Shown one piece after another: positions 10,200 through 22,044 of a stretch of 64,000 nucleotides of DNA (position 1 is the stretch's first letter; each line of letters opens with the position of its first letter). Made by a program: the position numbers and the translations under genes. The notes beneath the pieces are model-generated. The model saw only the letters and a program-made list of their open reading frames with translations, did no database searches and was not told the DNA's origin. Source of the DNA: Pollenia angustigena (taxonomy: Eukaryota; Arthropoda; Insecta; Diptera; Polleniidae); assembly GCA_930367215.1 (NCBI GenBank), contig OV884056.1, positions 120,836,053 through 120,900,052 on the forward strand, written 5' to 3'.

Positions 10200-12022
10200 T
10201 TTTTAAATTTATTTTTTAAATTTTCTGTAAAATATTCATCACAATTCGTAAGAGAAGGTATATCTAAAAGACTAACCATTTCTAAACTACAATTTTTTTT
10301 AACTTTATTCGTGACTTCACATGCCGCAGGGAAGAAATAAGTGCATCAGAAGATGCTGCCAACATGTTGAAGAGGTCCTCATTTTGCCTTACCCTTGATG
10401 CTTTGAATGTGTTCTGCAATCTATTTTTTATAAAATTTGTTAAGAGACTCCTGTGCTTCTTCAGAAAGCTCTCCAATTGGCAAAGACTGGTACTCAATTA
10501 TATCTTTGCCATGCGCCAATATTTTATGGACGGTCGGGGTCAACTTCTTCTTTGGATACATTTCTGCTAAAAGAGATGCAGTTTTCGACGCATATTCTCC
10601 ATATTTTGTAGAATTGACATTTTCTTTGCAGTTTAAAACATCCAAGATCGTTCCCAATCTTTTCACGATTTGATTGTCAATTCCAGTGATTCTAGTTACT
10701 GCCTCATCATTTTCAAAAAATCTCCTAGAAGTGTTCCATCGTTTGAGTTACCGTATCCGTGCTTGGGACAGTCTACTTTTAGTCCAACTTGTTTAAAAAA
10801 AGCATCCTGTATTTGCTTCCTTCTGATCTTTTCCTAATCCTTTATTCCTTTATTGATGTATTTTCATCGAAGTTTTCCTCCTCTTGTGGTAGGGTATACG
10901 CCAGTTTTAGCAAGAATTCCTTATCCTTGCGTGCAATGGTGACATTCCATATTCGTAATTCTCCTCATTTGTAGAATCGCTTAAATTACCAAAGTTCTTC
11001 TGACTCTTTTTGCAAATCGGGCATTGTTGAGGTTGTTCCTGTCGGTTCGTTTACGACTTTTCCGTCAACCATGGTCAGGTGGAACTCGTAATTGCATTCA
11101 ATATATTTTCCTTCTCCAATTTGCAGCTTTGTAGGCTTAATCTTGCTTATTTGTTCTTCAATGTCCTTCACCGTGGTCCTTATGAGTTCTGCCGATTCCC
11201 TTGCAAACTGAAACATTATTAGTCGACAATAATGCACTGATGACGGACGTGGATTTTTCCAGTGTAGGGAAACATCAGATTTTAGCCGCAAAGGAACAAC
11301 AGATGCCAAAAACATATTTCCGTCCGATATTGTAGCGTCACGGAAGATATCCTTTGCTTATAAACGCTTTGTGCGGATGATCCATCGCAGCCCCATTTGC
11401 TGATCAATGTCAACTTCTCAGGAAGAATTTTCACCTCATTTTCAGGAAGATTCTCCAACAACCGTTTTGCTGTATTGCCCATGAGATCCTGCAGATTGGC
11501 TTTCGCAGAGACTTCCGTAAACTCCGTATGCAGTGGTCGTGAATTTATTTTGGCTTGCGTAATTAGCTTGTATCCGGGTAAAACGTCAGCGCCGTGTCAC
11601 GTTAAAGATGCCCGTAGTTTCTCATATTTCTCTTTGGAAAGTTCTTAGTCCATAAACAAGGCCAAGGCTTCTTCGGAACCATACTTTTTAATGTGTGCGT
11701 TTGTGGACGTGGGAATGCTTTCCTTAATCCTTTTTAGTCGCAGTGGGCTTGCATCAGCAACAGATTTGGTTATCTGCGACCTAACTCTTTCACTATCCTT
11801 TGTATATTTAATAGACAGCGCGTCCGATAAATGCTTCGTGGTCAAGTCATTGGTGGCATCGGCAATTTTCCTCTATCTTGTGAAAATTGAACACTCCTCA
11901 ATACTTTTTTTGGCCTTCCTTTTTCGCTTCTCTCAATATTTCCGTATAAGCTATCAAGTTCTTCTAAAGCAGCTTCCGTGAAAAACTTTGGTGTGGTTGA
12001 CTTTTAAATTGTTCAACGCCAT
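10200..12022 (-). pseudogene. Transib transposase, copy 2, broken
   Basis: Minus-strand remnant of the RAG1-core-like transposase. Retained blocks are KWGCDGSSAQSVYKQ (about 11380), FLASVVPLRLK (11315), NPRPSSVHYCRLI, FHLTMVDGKVVNEPTGT, LTPTVHKILAHGKDI and SLPIGELSEEAQESLNKFYKK (about 10440). An in-frame stop or indel near 10420 follows the catalytic-Glu block. Relative to copy 1 it keeps a stretch near 10665-10705 (minus strand reads DEAVTRITGIDNQIVK-like) that copy 1 lacks, so the two copies have decayed independently since duplication. An extra stop also interrupts the N-terminal part near 11646. It is not functional. Confidence 0.83.
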
Positions 12023-12482
12023 GTTTTCAGTACTTAAATTGTTTAATGGTTTCAGTAATTGTTGCGCCAACTTTCAGTCGTAGACTAATCCAGGCATTAT
12101 GCTTATTTTGCAATATATAGGTTTATGCTACTAAGCCTAAAAAATTACCTGTTCCCTGCATACATATGGATTTAGGCTGAATAATGCAATTTTGATATTA
12201 TGCACGTGTCCAAATAAGATTTGTACCTACCTGTAGGGACCATAAGTCAATATTGTTCTTGACCATTTGTACGCCAAAGTATTGTTTAAGTGAGATACGT
12301 ACCTGCTAATTTCAATAAGTAGTTTTTTCCAAACTATTAGATCAAACTACTGTCAGTCGAAACATATAAGGGATGGACACCATACAATTTCTGCAACCAT
12401 GTCTTTTTAACCTTTTTTACCTCTAGAACAATGGTGGGCGCTCCATAGCACAATTGTGCTGAGAGGTTTTACACGTATTCTA

Positions 12483-12661
12483 AAGGGTCAGTTAGCCGGG
12501 AGTAACAGTAACCTTACCGTTAAAAAGTAAGACCAATCTATTTCTTACAGATTGAGACGTAACATCTTACTGCTAACTGTAATCGTTCTAATTGCTTTAC
12601 ATACAACAAAATGAAACAGCTGATTTGCAAAGTTACTGTTACTCCCGGCTAATTGAGCCTT
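12483..12661. mobile_element. Small TIR MITE inside Transib copy 2
   Basis: Duplicate of the MITE at 4184-4368, six bases shorter because one AACAGT repeat is missing on the left arm. It has TA on both flanks (12481-12482 and 12662-12663). Confidence 0.62.
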
Positions 12662-13469
12662 TAGCCTCTTTATTTTAGTTTTCGATGAGACAGCGTCGAA
12701 TGCACATGAAGCGGATGCTTACACATTTTCTTTTATTTTTTATATTTTTTTCAATAGAATTTACCCAGCAAGCACACGTGTTTTTTTAAAACTAGTTCAT
12801 TTTTAATTGAACTCTCGTTTTACATCAATTAATCTGGTTTTAACTTTATTCTCTGCAATTTGAACTATTAAAAAAATGTTTTATTTTACTTCAAATGCGT
12901 AAAATATTAAATAAGGAAATATAATGCACCATTATATTTCAAACGCTTGGCTTGTGTTTGGTGGGTACTTCTGCCATCTCACTGATGCTAATAAGCATCA
13001 ATACAAGCACAGTATTAGTTGTGCCCACTTCTGCTCTAGAAGCCAAACGGGCACGTACGGGCAGATAAAACCTTTTGAATTATGTAAAGAAATAATCAAA
13101 GAACAGGTTTTGTCAATATGGCAAATATAGATTTTTTTCCGTCAAAGTTGAAAAATAGTGAAAAAACATTTAATAAATACATCAATCACTACAAACAAAA
13201 AATAAGGCGATTCGTTACCTATTTTTCGTGATATTACACCTGAAATCGCAACAAATTGACTAAAAATTGTGTGTTTTTTTGAAAATCGAAAGTCGGTCAA
13301 CTTTGAACGGTTATATCTTTTAAACTAAAAATGTGATATTATTAAGAGTGGCATATTTGAAATCGTTGAAAAATTTCCTATAACATGGGTTTATTCAAAA
13401 CTTCGTCGGCGCTCATGAAAATTTTGATTTTTGCAACCTCGTTTGCTCTACGGGCGCCACTGTGCGACG

Positions 13470-13890
13470 TTCTGAAATTTATCGTGTACACTTTTGTGCC
13501 TAGAGACAATATTCTTCGAACTCTGGCAATGGTAAGTGTCTGATGTGTTTGTGTACAATTATGGCTCTACCACCACAAGCCCGTCCGCTGGGATGTTTTG
13601 TGTACTACGTAAGGTATCCATTTACCCTAAAGCAGTTTTTATGAGTAAAGTGTGTTTCAGAGACAAGAAGTACGTCGATTTCATGCCTATGAAGAAAGTT
13701 TGCAACTTCGTGTTTATGTTGGGATAGCCCGTTTGCATTCCAGAAACATGTTTTTAGATGGTTCATTTGTTGTTGGGTAGAACTTGCAGGAGCACAAATT
13801 ATTTACAACAACATCAACAACGTCAATAGCAAGGCATTTTAAACAACAAAATAAAACCGTAACAATACAAGTTGCGGTGACGTCACAACA
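13470..13890 (-). pseudogene. Jockey-like LINE ORF2 endonuclease fragment, unit 2
   Basis: Second copy of the unit 1 LINE fragment. The minus strand opens near 13762 with the same N-terminal FWNANGLSQ block and then LLVSETHFT. It breaks at the same place and runs into the Transib end. A few substitutions separate it from the unit 1 copy. Only the endonuclease N-terminus survives. Confidence 0.68.
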
Positions 13891-14498
13891 TTTGTTAATT
13901 TATTGTGTGTCAGAGCTTCCCTAATAATAAATTATAAGAGCACATATTATTCAAGGTGAGTGTTATGAGATATAACTTTTACTTGAAAATATAACATCAG
14001 GTGGAGAGGGAAAACTAATAAAATGTAAATATATTTACAAAATAAAATTATCGTGAGGAAAATATTTTTACGGAAAATTAATAAAACAACTTACGTGGTT
14101 TAGTGGTACATCAAAAACTTTTAATTTTGGAGAAATTTAAAAAAAAAAACATGTGGTAAATTCATTGTAAAAAGCAAAAAAGATTTTCGCTAAAATTTTT
14201 GGAAACCGATAAATTTAATATTGATTTTGAATTAAAATATACACAATTTTGAAACATCACAAAAATATATTATAATAAATTACCGTTTTGGGAAAAAAAT
14301 AAAAATATTTTGCGAATTTAATTCACCTTTTCATAAAGAAAAGATTTTTCGATTCTACAAGAAGACTTTAGTTGCAGAGCGTGGGTGATTTTTTAAGGAA
14401 TTTTTAGATTCTGATAGCAATTGTATTCAACAAAATACAAATATTTTCAAAGTTGATCTGTGGCATTAGGTTTGTGTTTTCGGTCGGGGTTAAACAAA
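13891..14498. other. AT-rich leader before Bel/Pao gag, unit 2/3 junction
   Basis: Near-identical repeat of 5641-6242. It has no gene and sits just upstream of the Bel/Pao gag ATG at 14499. It may be a retained LTR or leader, but that is unproved. Confidence 0.4.
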
Positions 14499-16708
14499 AT
14501 GTCGGCAGCAAAAAGAAGATGCAAGTTTGACTTGAAGCAATTGGTGGCATTCTGCATTAATTTTGAGAGAACTTGTCCTGAAGACTGTTCTTTTTCGATT
14601 CTTGAGGTAAAAAAGAATTAGAAAGAAGATTGGTCAAGTTAGTTGAATCGTATGAAGAATACATGTTAGGAGATGCTGAATCTGAGGGCAGTGAGCAGAA
14701 AGACGACTTTTCTTTAAGATACGAAGAAGCTTGGGATTTATATCCCTAAAAACTAATATGTTGGAAAAAGCAAAAGAAATGAAAATAGAAGAGAAAAGAC
14801 CTACTAGTACTAGATCCACATTAAAGTTGCCGGCATGCGAAATACAAAATTTTGAAGGCGGATACTCCAAGTGGCCGGCGTTTCGAGATATGTTCCAGGC
14901 AGTTATCGGGAAAGATGCATCAGTGGCTCCAGCCCAAAAATTATATTATTTGCGAAGCAAAGAGAGGGGGGAGAGGTAGGCCACAAAGTCATAAAAGATT
15001 TCGACTTGGTAGATGATAATATTCAAATGGCGTGGGAAAAATTAAAAATCAGATTCGAGAATAGAAGGCTCTTGGTACTGGATCAAATTAAAAAGATTCA
15101 TGCGGTCGCTCCAGTGCAAAATGAAAACATCAAATCTCTCAGGCAAATTCAGAACACAGTTAATGACTGTTTTGCAATTTTAAAGAATTATGCAATTGAG
15201 TTGTTTCAAAACTTTCTGATGAAACAATGAGAGAGTGGAAGGTTCGCGAATTGCCCACATGGCCACAACTTAATGGATTTCTTACTGAGCGAATAGAAAT
15301 TTTAGAAAATATGACCGATAGGAAAATACCCATGCCTAAAGAGAGCCAGTCTTCAAGAACTCATACTTTTTACTCTCAAACTGAAAAAAATTATAGTTGC
15401 AAAAAATGCAAGCAAAATCACCCTCTTAGGGTTTGTTAAAAATTTGTTTTTGCGAATAAATATTGCGTCAATTGTCTCTCAACAACTCATTTCAAATCCA
15501 AATGTTTGAGCACAGGCTCTTGCAATATATGCAACAAAAAACACCACACCATGCTTCATCTCGAAAAAGAAGAGAATCCAAAGGATCATTCACAGGGGAT
15601 AACCCATGATAACGGAAAGCCTTCGACGTCAGGTACTCAAGGCGGAACTCATACTTTTAATACGCAAGTTGAAAAATTAGCTTATGAAAATCATACCCAA
15701 GAAAATGTTCAGGCATATTTAGCCCGTCGCGAAGGAACTACAGTGTTGCCTACAACACTTTTTCATATTGAAAGCGAGGGAGAATTGTTTACTTTTCGAG
15801 CACTATTAGACTCAGAGGCAGAACGAAGCTTTATTACTACCCGTATTCAACAAATATTGGCAATCCCAATCGAAACACATCCTCGTCAAATATCAGGTCT
15901 CGGGGGAACAATCGTTGGGAGTTCTAAAGGAAGTTGTTACGTTACTGTGAGGTCAAGAATTTCTGACTTTAAAATAAAAATATTAGCGATTGTGGCTTCT
16001 AAGATTGCAAACCTTATTCCCTCACTTCCGGTTGAGCTGCAAAATTATTCTGCCATAAAACAGTTACCTTTGGCAGATCCTCACTTTTATCAATAGATCA
16101 TAGGAAGCGATTTTCTACCCTTTATAAACCTTGAGGGTGTCCATAAAAATATATCAGGAAATTTGGAATCACATTTTGGGTGGTACTTGTCCGGTCCAGA
16201 TAAAATGAGTAACATTAAAGTTTTTTCTACCTCTGTTTCCACATCTGACGAGTTTCTTCTTCATTAACAAATAAAAAAGTTTTGGGAACTTGAGGAAGTT
16301 GAACGAGAATTTGCAATAACCGAGGCTGATAGACTTTATGAAAATTTTTACCAAACTACCACTACTAGGCCGTCAGATGGTCGGTACTTGGTAAGGTTGC
16401 CCTTTAAAGAAGAGTATCCAACAAATATATTTTTGGGTCCCTCACGGAACAGTGCTCTGGGACAATATTATAGAATGGAGAAAACTCTCGACAAAACTCC
16501 AGATTTAAAAGCAGAAAACATGTAGTTTCTACAGGAATATATTGAGCTAGACCATATGAAACTAGTAACTCATCACGAAACTGGTGAAAAACCAGCATCT
16601 TTTTTCTACCACATCACGCGGTCATACGGCCTGAGAGTAAATCGACAAAAGTAAGGGTGGTCTTTATTGCCTCAAACAAAACTGGTAGTGGATTTTCCTT
16701 GAACGACG
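14499..16708 (+). pseudogene. Bel/Pao gag-protease-RT start, unit 3 (empty foldback site)
   Basis: Same content as unit 2 without the foldback: the sequence runs straight through AGAAGGCTCTTGGTACTGG near 15061-15079, giving the pre-insertion site. It shares with unit 2 the two short gag deletions near 15203 and 15243, so units 2 and 3 are closest relatives. The TAA after the first knuckle, the DSE protease motif and later stops are all present. It ends at the Transib boundary (16709). It is dead. Confidence 0.83.
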
Positions 16709-18754
16709 CACAGTGGCGCCATTTGAGTTTCTTCGTTGCAAAAATCATATCTTTTGAACCGAATAAGATAATTGAACAGTTTAAACAGCATATGATAGAT
16801 AACTGTTCAGCCTATGAAATGTGCGTTTGGAAAGGGTGCTACTTATGGGTTATCAAAGTTAAAATTAGTAGAAAAATCAATTTTATGGTAACTTAAAAAA
16901 ATTTATTTTTACATTTTTAGATTGTTTTATTTTGTTTCCTTAGGGTTTTATGTTTTAAATTATTACCCAACAAATTAAAAAAAAAAAATGATTTTTTTTT
17001 TAATTTATTTTTTAAATTTTCTGTAAAATATTCATCACAATTCGTAATAGAAGGTATATCTAAAAGACCAACCATTTCTAAACTACAATTTTTTTTTAAC
17101 TTTATTCGTGACTTCACATGCCACAGGGAAGAAATAAGTGCATCAGAAGATGCTGCCAACATGTTGAAGAGGTCCTCATTTTGCCTTACCCTTGATGCTT
17201 TGAATGTGTTCTGCAATCTATATTTTTTATAAAATTTGTTAAGAGACTCCTGTGCTTCTTCAGAAAGCTCTCCAATTGGCAAAGACTGGTACTCAATTAT
17301 ATCTTTGCCATGCGCCAATATTTTATGGACGGTCGGGGTCAACTTCTTCTTTGGATACATTTCTGCTAAAAGAGATGCAGTTTTCGACGCATATTCTCCA
17401 TATTTTGTAGAATTGACATTTTCTTTGCAGTTTAAAACATCCAAGATCGTTCCCAATCTTTTCACGATTTGATTGTCAATTCCAGTGATTCTAGTTACTG
17501 CCTCATCATTTTCAAAAAATCTCCTAGAAGTGTTCCATCGTTTGAGTTACCGTATCCGTGCTTGGGACAGTCTACTTTTAGTCCAACTTGTTTAAAAAAA
17601 GCATCCTGTATTTGCTTCTTTCTGATCTTTTCCTAATCCTTTATTGATGTATTTTCATCGAAGTTTTCCTCCTCTTGTGGTAGGGTATACGCCAGTTTTA
17701 GCAAGAATTCCTTATCCTTGCGTGCAATGGTGACATTCCATATTCGTAATTCTCCTCATTTGTAGAATCGCTTAAATTACCAAAGTTCTTCTGACTCTTT
17801 TTGCAAATCGGGCATTGTTGAGGTTGTTCCTGTCAGTTCGTTTACGACTTTTCCGTCATCGATGGTCAGGTGGAACTCGTAATTGCATTCAATATATTTT
17901 CCTTCTCCAATTTGCAGCTTTGTAGGCTTAATCTTGCTTATTTGTTCTTCAATGTCCTTCACCGTGGTCCTTATGAGTTCTGCCGATTCCCTTGCAAACT
18001 GAAACATTATTGGTCGACAATAATGCACTGATGACGGACGTGGATTTTTCCAGTGTAGGGAAACATCAGATTTTAGCCGCAAAGGAACAACAGATGCCAA
18101 AAACATATTGCCGTCCGATATTGTAGCGTCACGGAAGATATCCTTTGCTTATAAACGCTTTGTGCGGATGATCCATCGCAGCCCCATTTGCTGATCAATG
18201 TCAACTTCTCAGGAAGAATTTTCACCACATTTTCAGGAAGATTCTCCAACAACCGTTTTGCTGTATTGCCCATGAGATCCTGCAGATTGGCTTTTGCAGA
18301 GACTTCCGTAAACTCCGTATGCTTGGGTAATTAGCTTGTATCCGGGTAAAACGTCAGCGCCGTGTCACGTAAAAGATGCCCGTAGTTTCTCATATTTCTC
18401 TTTGGAAAGTTCTAAGTCCATAAACAAGATCAAGGCTTCTTCGGAACCATACTTTTTAATGTGTGCGTTTGTGGGCGTGGGAATGCTTTCCTTAATCCTT
18501 TTTAGTCGCAGTGGGCTTACATCAGCAACAGATTTGGTTATCTGCGATCTAACTCTTTCACTATCCTTTGTATATTTAATAGACAGCGCGTCCGATAAAT
18601 GCTTCGTGGTCAAGTCATTGGTGGCATCGGCAAATTTCCTCTTTCTTGTGAAAATTGAACACTCCTCAATACTTTTTTTGGCCTTCCTTTTTCGCTTCTC
18701 TCAATATTTCCGTATAAGCTATCAAGTTCTTCTAAAGCAGCTTCCGTGAAAAAC
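16709..18754 (-). mobile_element. Transib DNA transposon, copy 3 (5' part deleted)
   Basis: Starts with the CACAGTGGCGCC end at 16709, preceded by CGACG, and continues with the transposase remnant up to the N-terminal block near 18613. It stops at 18754, where GTGAAAAAC is followed directly by GTGAAAACGAAGAAGC of the next Bel/Pao gag. The transposon's 1.5-kb leader, the LINE fragment and the start of the next Bel/Pao gag are all missing. The repeated GTGAAAAC at the joint points to deletion through short homology. The transposase keeps KWGCDGSS, SLPIGELSEEAQESLNKF and other family blocks, but is frameshifted as in copies 1 and 2. Confidence 0.85.
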
Positions 18755-18760
18755 GTGAAA

Positions 18761-20785
18761 ACGAAGAAGCTTGGGATTTATATCCCTAAAAACTAATATG
18801 TTGGAAAAAGCAAAAGAAATGAAAATAGAAGAGAAAGGTCCTACTAGTACTAGATCCACATTAAAGTTGCCGGCATGCGAAATACAAAATTTTGAAGGCG
18901 GATACTCCAAGTGGCCGGCGTTTCGAGATATGTTCCAGGCAGTTATCGGGAAAGATGCATCAGTGGCTCCAGCCCAAAAATTATATTATTTGCGAAGCAA
19001 AGAGAGGGGGGAGAGGTAGGCCACAAAGTCATAAAAGATTTCGACTTGGTAGATGATAATTTTCAAATGGCGTGGGAGAAATTAAAAATCAGATTCGAGA
19101 ATAGAAGCCTCTTGGTACTGGATCAAATTAAAAAGATTCATGCGGTCGCTCCAGTGCAAAATGAAAACATCAAATCTATCAGGCAAATTCAGAACACAGT
19201 TAATGACTGTTTTGCAATTTTAAAGAATTATGCAATTCAGTTGCCCGATTACAATCCATTTTTGATTCACATAGTTGTTTCAAAACTTTCTGATGAAACA
19301 ATGAGAGAGTGGGAGGTTTCTCTAAAAAACCATCGCGAATTGCCCACATTGCCACAACTTAATGGATTTCTTACTGAGCGAATAGAAATTTTAGAAAATA
19401 TGACCGATAGGAAAATACCCATGCCTAAAGAGAGCCAGTCTTCAAGAACTCATACATTTTACTCTCAAACTGAAAAAAATTATAGTTGCAAAAAATGCAA
19501 GCAAAATCACCCTCTTAGGGTTTGTTAAAAATTTGTTTTTGCGAATAAATATTGCGTCAATTGTCTCTCAACAACTCATTTCAAATCCAAATGTTTGAGC
19601 ACAGGCTCTTGCAATATATGCAACAAAAAACACCACACCATGCTTCATCTCGAAAAAGAAGAGAATACAAAGGATCATTCACAGGGGATAACCCATGATA
19701 ACGGAAAGCCTTCGACGTCAGGTACTCAAGGCGGAACTCATACTTTTAATACGCAAGTTGAAAAATTAGCTTATGAAAATCATACCCAAGAAAATGTTCA
19801 GGCATATTTAGCCCGTCGCGAAGGAACTACAGTGTTGCCTACAGCACTTTTTCATATTGAAAGCGAGGGAGAATTGTTTACTTTTCGAGCACTATTCGAC
19901 TCAGAGGCAGAACGAAGCTTTATTACTACCCGTATTCAACAAATATTGGCAATCCCAATCGAAACACATCCTCGTCAAATATCAGGTTTCGGGGGAACAA
20001 TCGTTGGGAGTTCTAAAGGAAGTTGTTACGTTACTGTGAGGTCAAGAATTTCTGACTTTAAAATAAAAATATTAGCTATTGTGGCTTCTAAGATTGCAAA
20101 CCTTATTCCCTCACGTCCGGTTGAGCTGCAAAATTATTCTGCCATAAAACAGTTACCTTTGGCAGATCCTCACTTTTATCAATAGATCATAGGAAGCGAT
20201 TTTCTACCCTTTTTAAACCTTGAGGGTGTCCATAAAAATATATCAGGAAATTTGGAATCACCTTTTGGGTGGTACTTGCCCGGTCCAGATAAAATGAGTA
20301 ACATTAAAGTTTTTTCTACCTCTGTTCCACAACTGACGAGTTTCTTCTTCATGAAAAAATAAAAAAGTTTTGGGAACTTGAGGAAGTTGAACGAGAATTT
20401 GCAATAACCGAGGCGGATAGACTTTATGAAAATTTTTACCAAACTACCACTACTAGGCCGTCAGATGGTCGTTACTTGGTAAGGTTGCCCTTTAAAGAAG
20501 AGTATCCAACAAATATATTTTTGGGTCCCTCACGGAACAGTGCTCTGGGACAATATTATAGAATGGAGAAAACTCTCGACAAAACTCCAGATTTAAAAGC
20601 AGAATACATGTAGTTTCTACAGGAATATATTGAGCTAGACCATATGAAACTAGTAACTCATCACGAAACCAGCATCTTTTTTCGACCACATCACGCGGTC
20701 CTACGGCCTGAGAGTAAATCGACAAAAGTAAGGGTGGTCTTTATTGCCTCCAACAAAACTGGTAGTGGATTTTCCTTGAACGACG
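18761..20785 (+). pseudogene. Bel/Pao gag-protease-RT start, unit 4
   Basis: Begins inside gag (ACGAAGAAGCTTGGG) because of the deletion at the unit 3/4 joint. It retains the full-length gag middle (KNYAIQLPDYNPF; WEVSLKNHRELP) that units 2 and 3 lack. It also preserves the RT lead-in better than the others: FFRPHHAVLRPESKSTKVRVVF near 20680-20735 matches the standard Bel/Pao block HHAV.RP.S.T.K.RVVFDAS, and the other units have an 8-bp duplication there. The protease motif has a further change (FDSE). It still carries the shared TAA after the first knuckle. It is dead, but closest to the ancestral unit in several places. Confidence 0.82.
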
Positions 20786-22044
20786 CACAGTGGCGCCATT
20801 TGAGTTTTTTCGTTGCAAAAATCATATCTTTTGAACCGAATAAGACAATTGAACAGTTTAAACAGCATATGATAGATAACTGTTCAGCCTATGAAATGTG
20901 CGTTTGGAAAGGGTGCTACTTATGGGTTATCAAAGTTAAAATTAGTAGAAAAATCAATTTTATGGTAACTAAAAAAATTATTTTTACATTTTTAGATTAT
21001 TTTTATTTTGTTTCTTTAGGGTTTTATGTTTTAAATTGTTACCCAGCAAATTAAAAAAAAATATTTTTTTTTTTTAATTTATTTTTTAAATTTTCTGTAA
21101 AATATTCATCACAATTCGTAAGAAAAGGTATATCTAAAAGACTAAACATTTCTTAACTACAATTTTTTTTAAACTTTATTCGTGACTTCACATGCCGCAG
21201 GGAAGAAATAAGTGCATCAGAAGATGCTGCAAACATGTTGAAGAGGTCCTCATTTTGCCTTACCCTTGATGCTTTGAATGTGTTCTGCAATCTATATTTT
21301 TTATAAAATTTGTTAAGAGACTGCTGTGCTTCTTCAGAAAGCTCTCCAATTGGCAAAGACTGGTACTCAATTATATCTTTGCCATGCGCCAATATTTTAT
21401 GGACGGTCGGGGTCAACTTCCTCTTTGGATACATTTCTGCTAAAAGAAATGCAGTTTTCGGCGCATATTCTCCATATTTTGTAGAATTGACATTTTCTTT
21501 GCAGTTTAAAACATCCAAGATCGTTCCCAATCTTTTCACGATTTGATTGTCAATTCCAGTGATTCTAGTTACTGCCTCATCATTTTCAAAAAATCTCCTA
21601 GAAGTGTTTCCATCGTTTGAGTTACCGTATCCGTGCTTGGGACAGTCTACTTTTAGTCCAACTTGTTTAAAAAAAGCATCCTGTATTTGCTTCTTTCTGA
21701 TCTTTTCCTAATCCTTTATTCCTTTATTGATGTATTTTCATCGAAGTTTTCCTCCTCTTGTGGTAGGGTATACGCCAGTTTTAGCAAGAATTCCTTATCC
21801 TTGCGTGCAATGGTGACATTTCATATTCGTAATTCTCCTCATTTGTAGAATCGCTTAAACTCTTTTTGCAAATCGGGCATTGTTGAGGTTGTTCCTGTCA
21901 GTTCGTTTACGACTTTTCCGTCAACCATGGTCAGGTGGAACTCGTAATTGCATTCAATATATTTTCCTTCTCCAATTTGCAGCTTTGTAGGCTTAATCTT
22001 GCTTATTTGTTCTTCAATGTCCTTCACCGTGGTCCTTATGAGTT
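20786..22044 (-). mobile_element. Transib DNA transposon, copy 4 (truncated)
   Basis: Starts with the standard CACAGTGGCGCC end at 20786 after CGACG. It holds only the C-terminal half of the transposase, with SLPIGELSEEAQQSLNKFYKKYR near 21330 and TMVDGKVVNELTGT near 21900. A deletion of about 18 bp near 21859 removes part of the mid-region. Similarity to the other copies stops after CCTTATGAGTT at 22044, where unrelated LINE sequence begins. This is the right edge of the tandem array. Confidence 0.83.

Larger units (their letters stand above)
9912..13464 (-). mobile_element. Transib DNA transposon, copy 2 (full length, inactive)
   Basis: A 3553-bp copy with both RSS-like ends: heptamer 9912-9918, 22-bp spacer, nonamer-like 9941-9949; and on the right nonamer 13426-13434, 23-bp spacer, heptamer 13458-13464. 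CGACG flanks both sides (9907-9911 and 13465-13469). The transposase remnant lies on the minus strand from about 12000 to 10200 with the same block order and most of the same lesions as copy 1. The internal MITE is at 12483-12661. Being embedded at the same junction as copy 1, it is a duplicate of the whole region and not a separate insertion. Confidence 0.87.
1..22044. repeat. Tandem array of four composite transposon units
   Basis: Four head-to-tail copies of the same composite follow one another. The same Bel/Pao segment beginning MSTGSCNICNKKHH starts at 458, 8709, 15506 and 19595. The basic period is about 6.8 kb. Unit 1 is cut by the window edge, unit 2 carries an extra 1450-bp foldback insertion, unit 3 has an internal deletion of about 2.7 kb, and unit 4 ends abruptly at 22044. 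The order within a unit is Bel/Pao gag to RT start (+), Transib (-), Jockey-like endonuclease fragment (-), AT-rich leader, then the next Bel/Pao gag. Copies are nearly identical over kilobases and share the same stop codons, so an already dead unit was duplicated, probably by unequal exchange. A mis-assembled collapse or expansion cannot be excluded from sequence alone. Confidence 0.9.
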
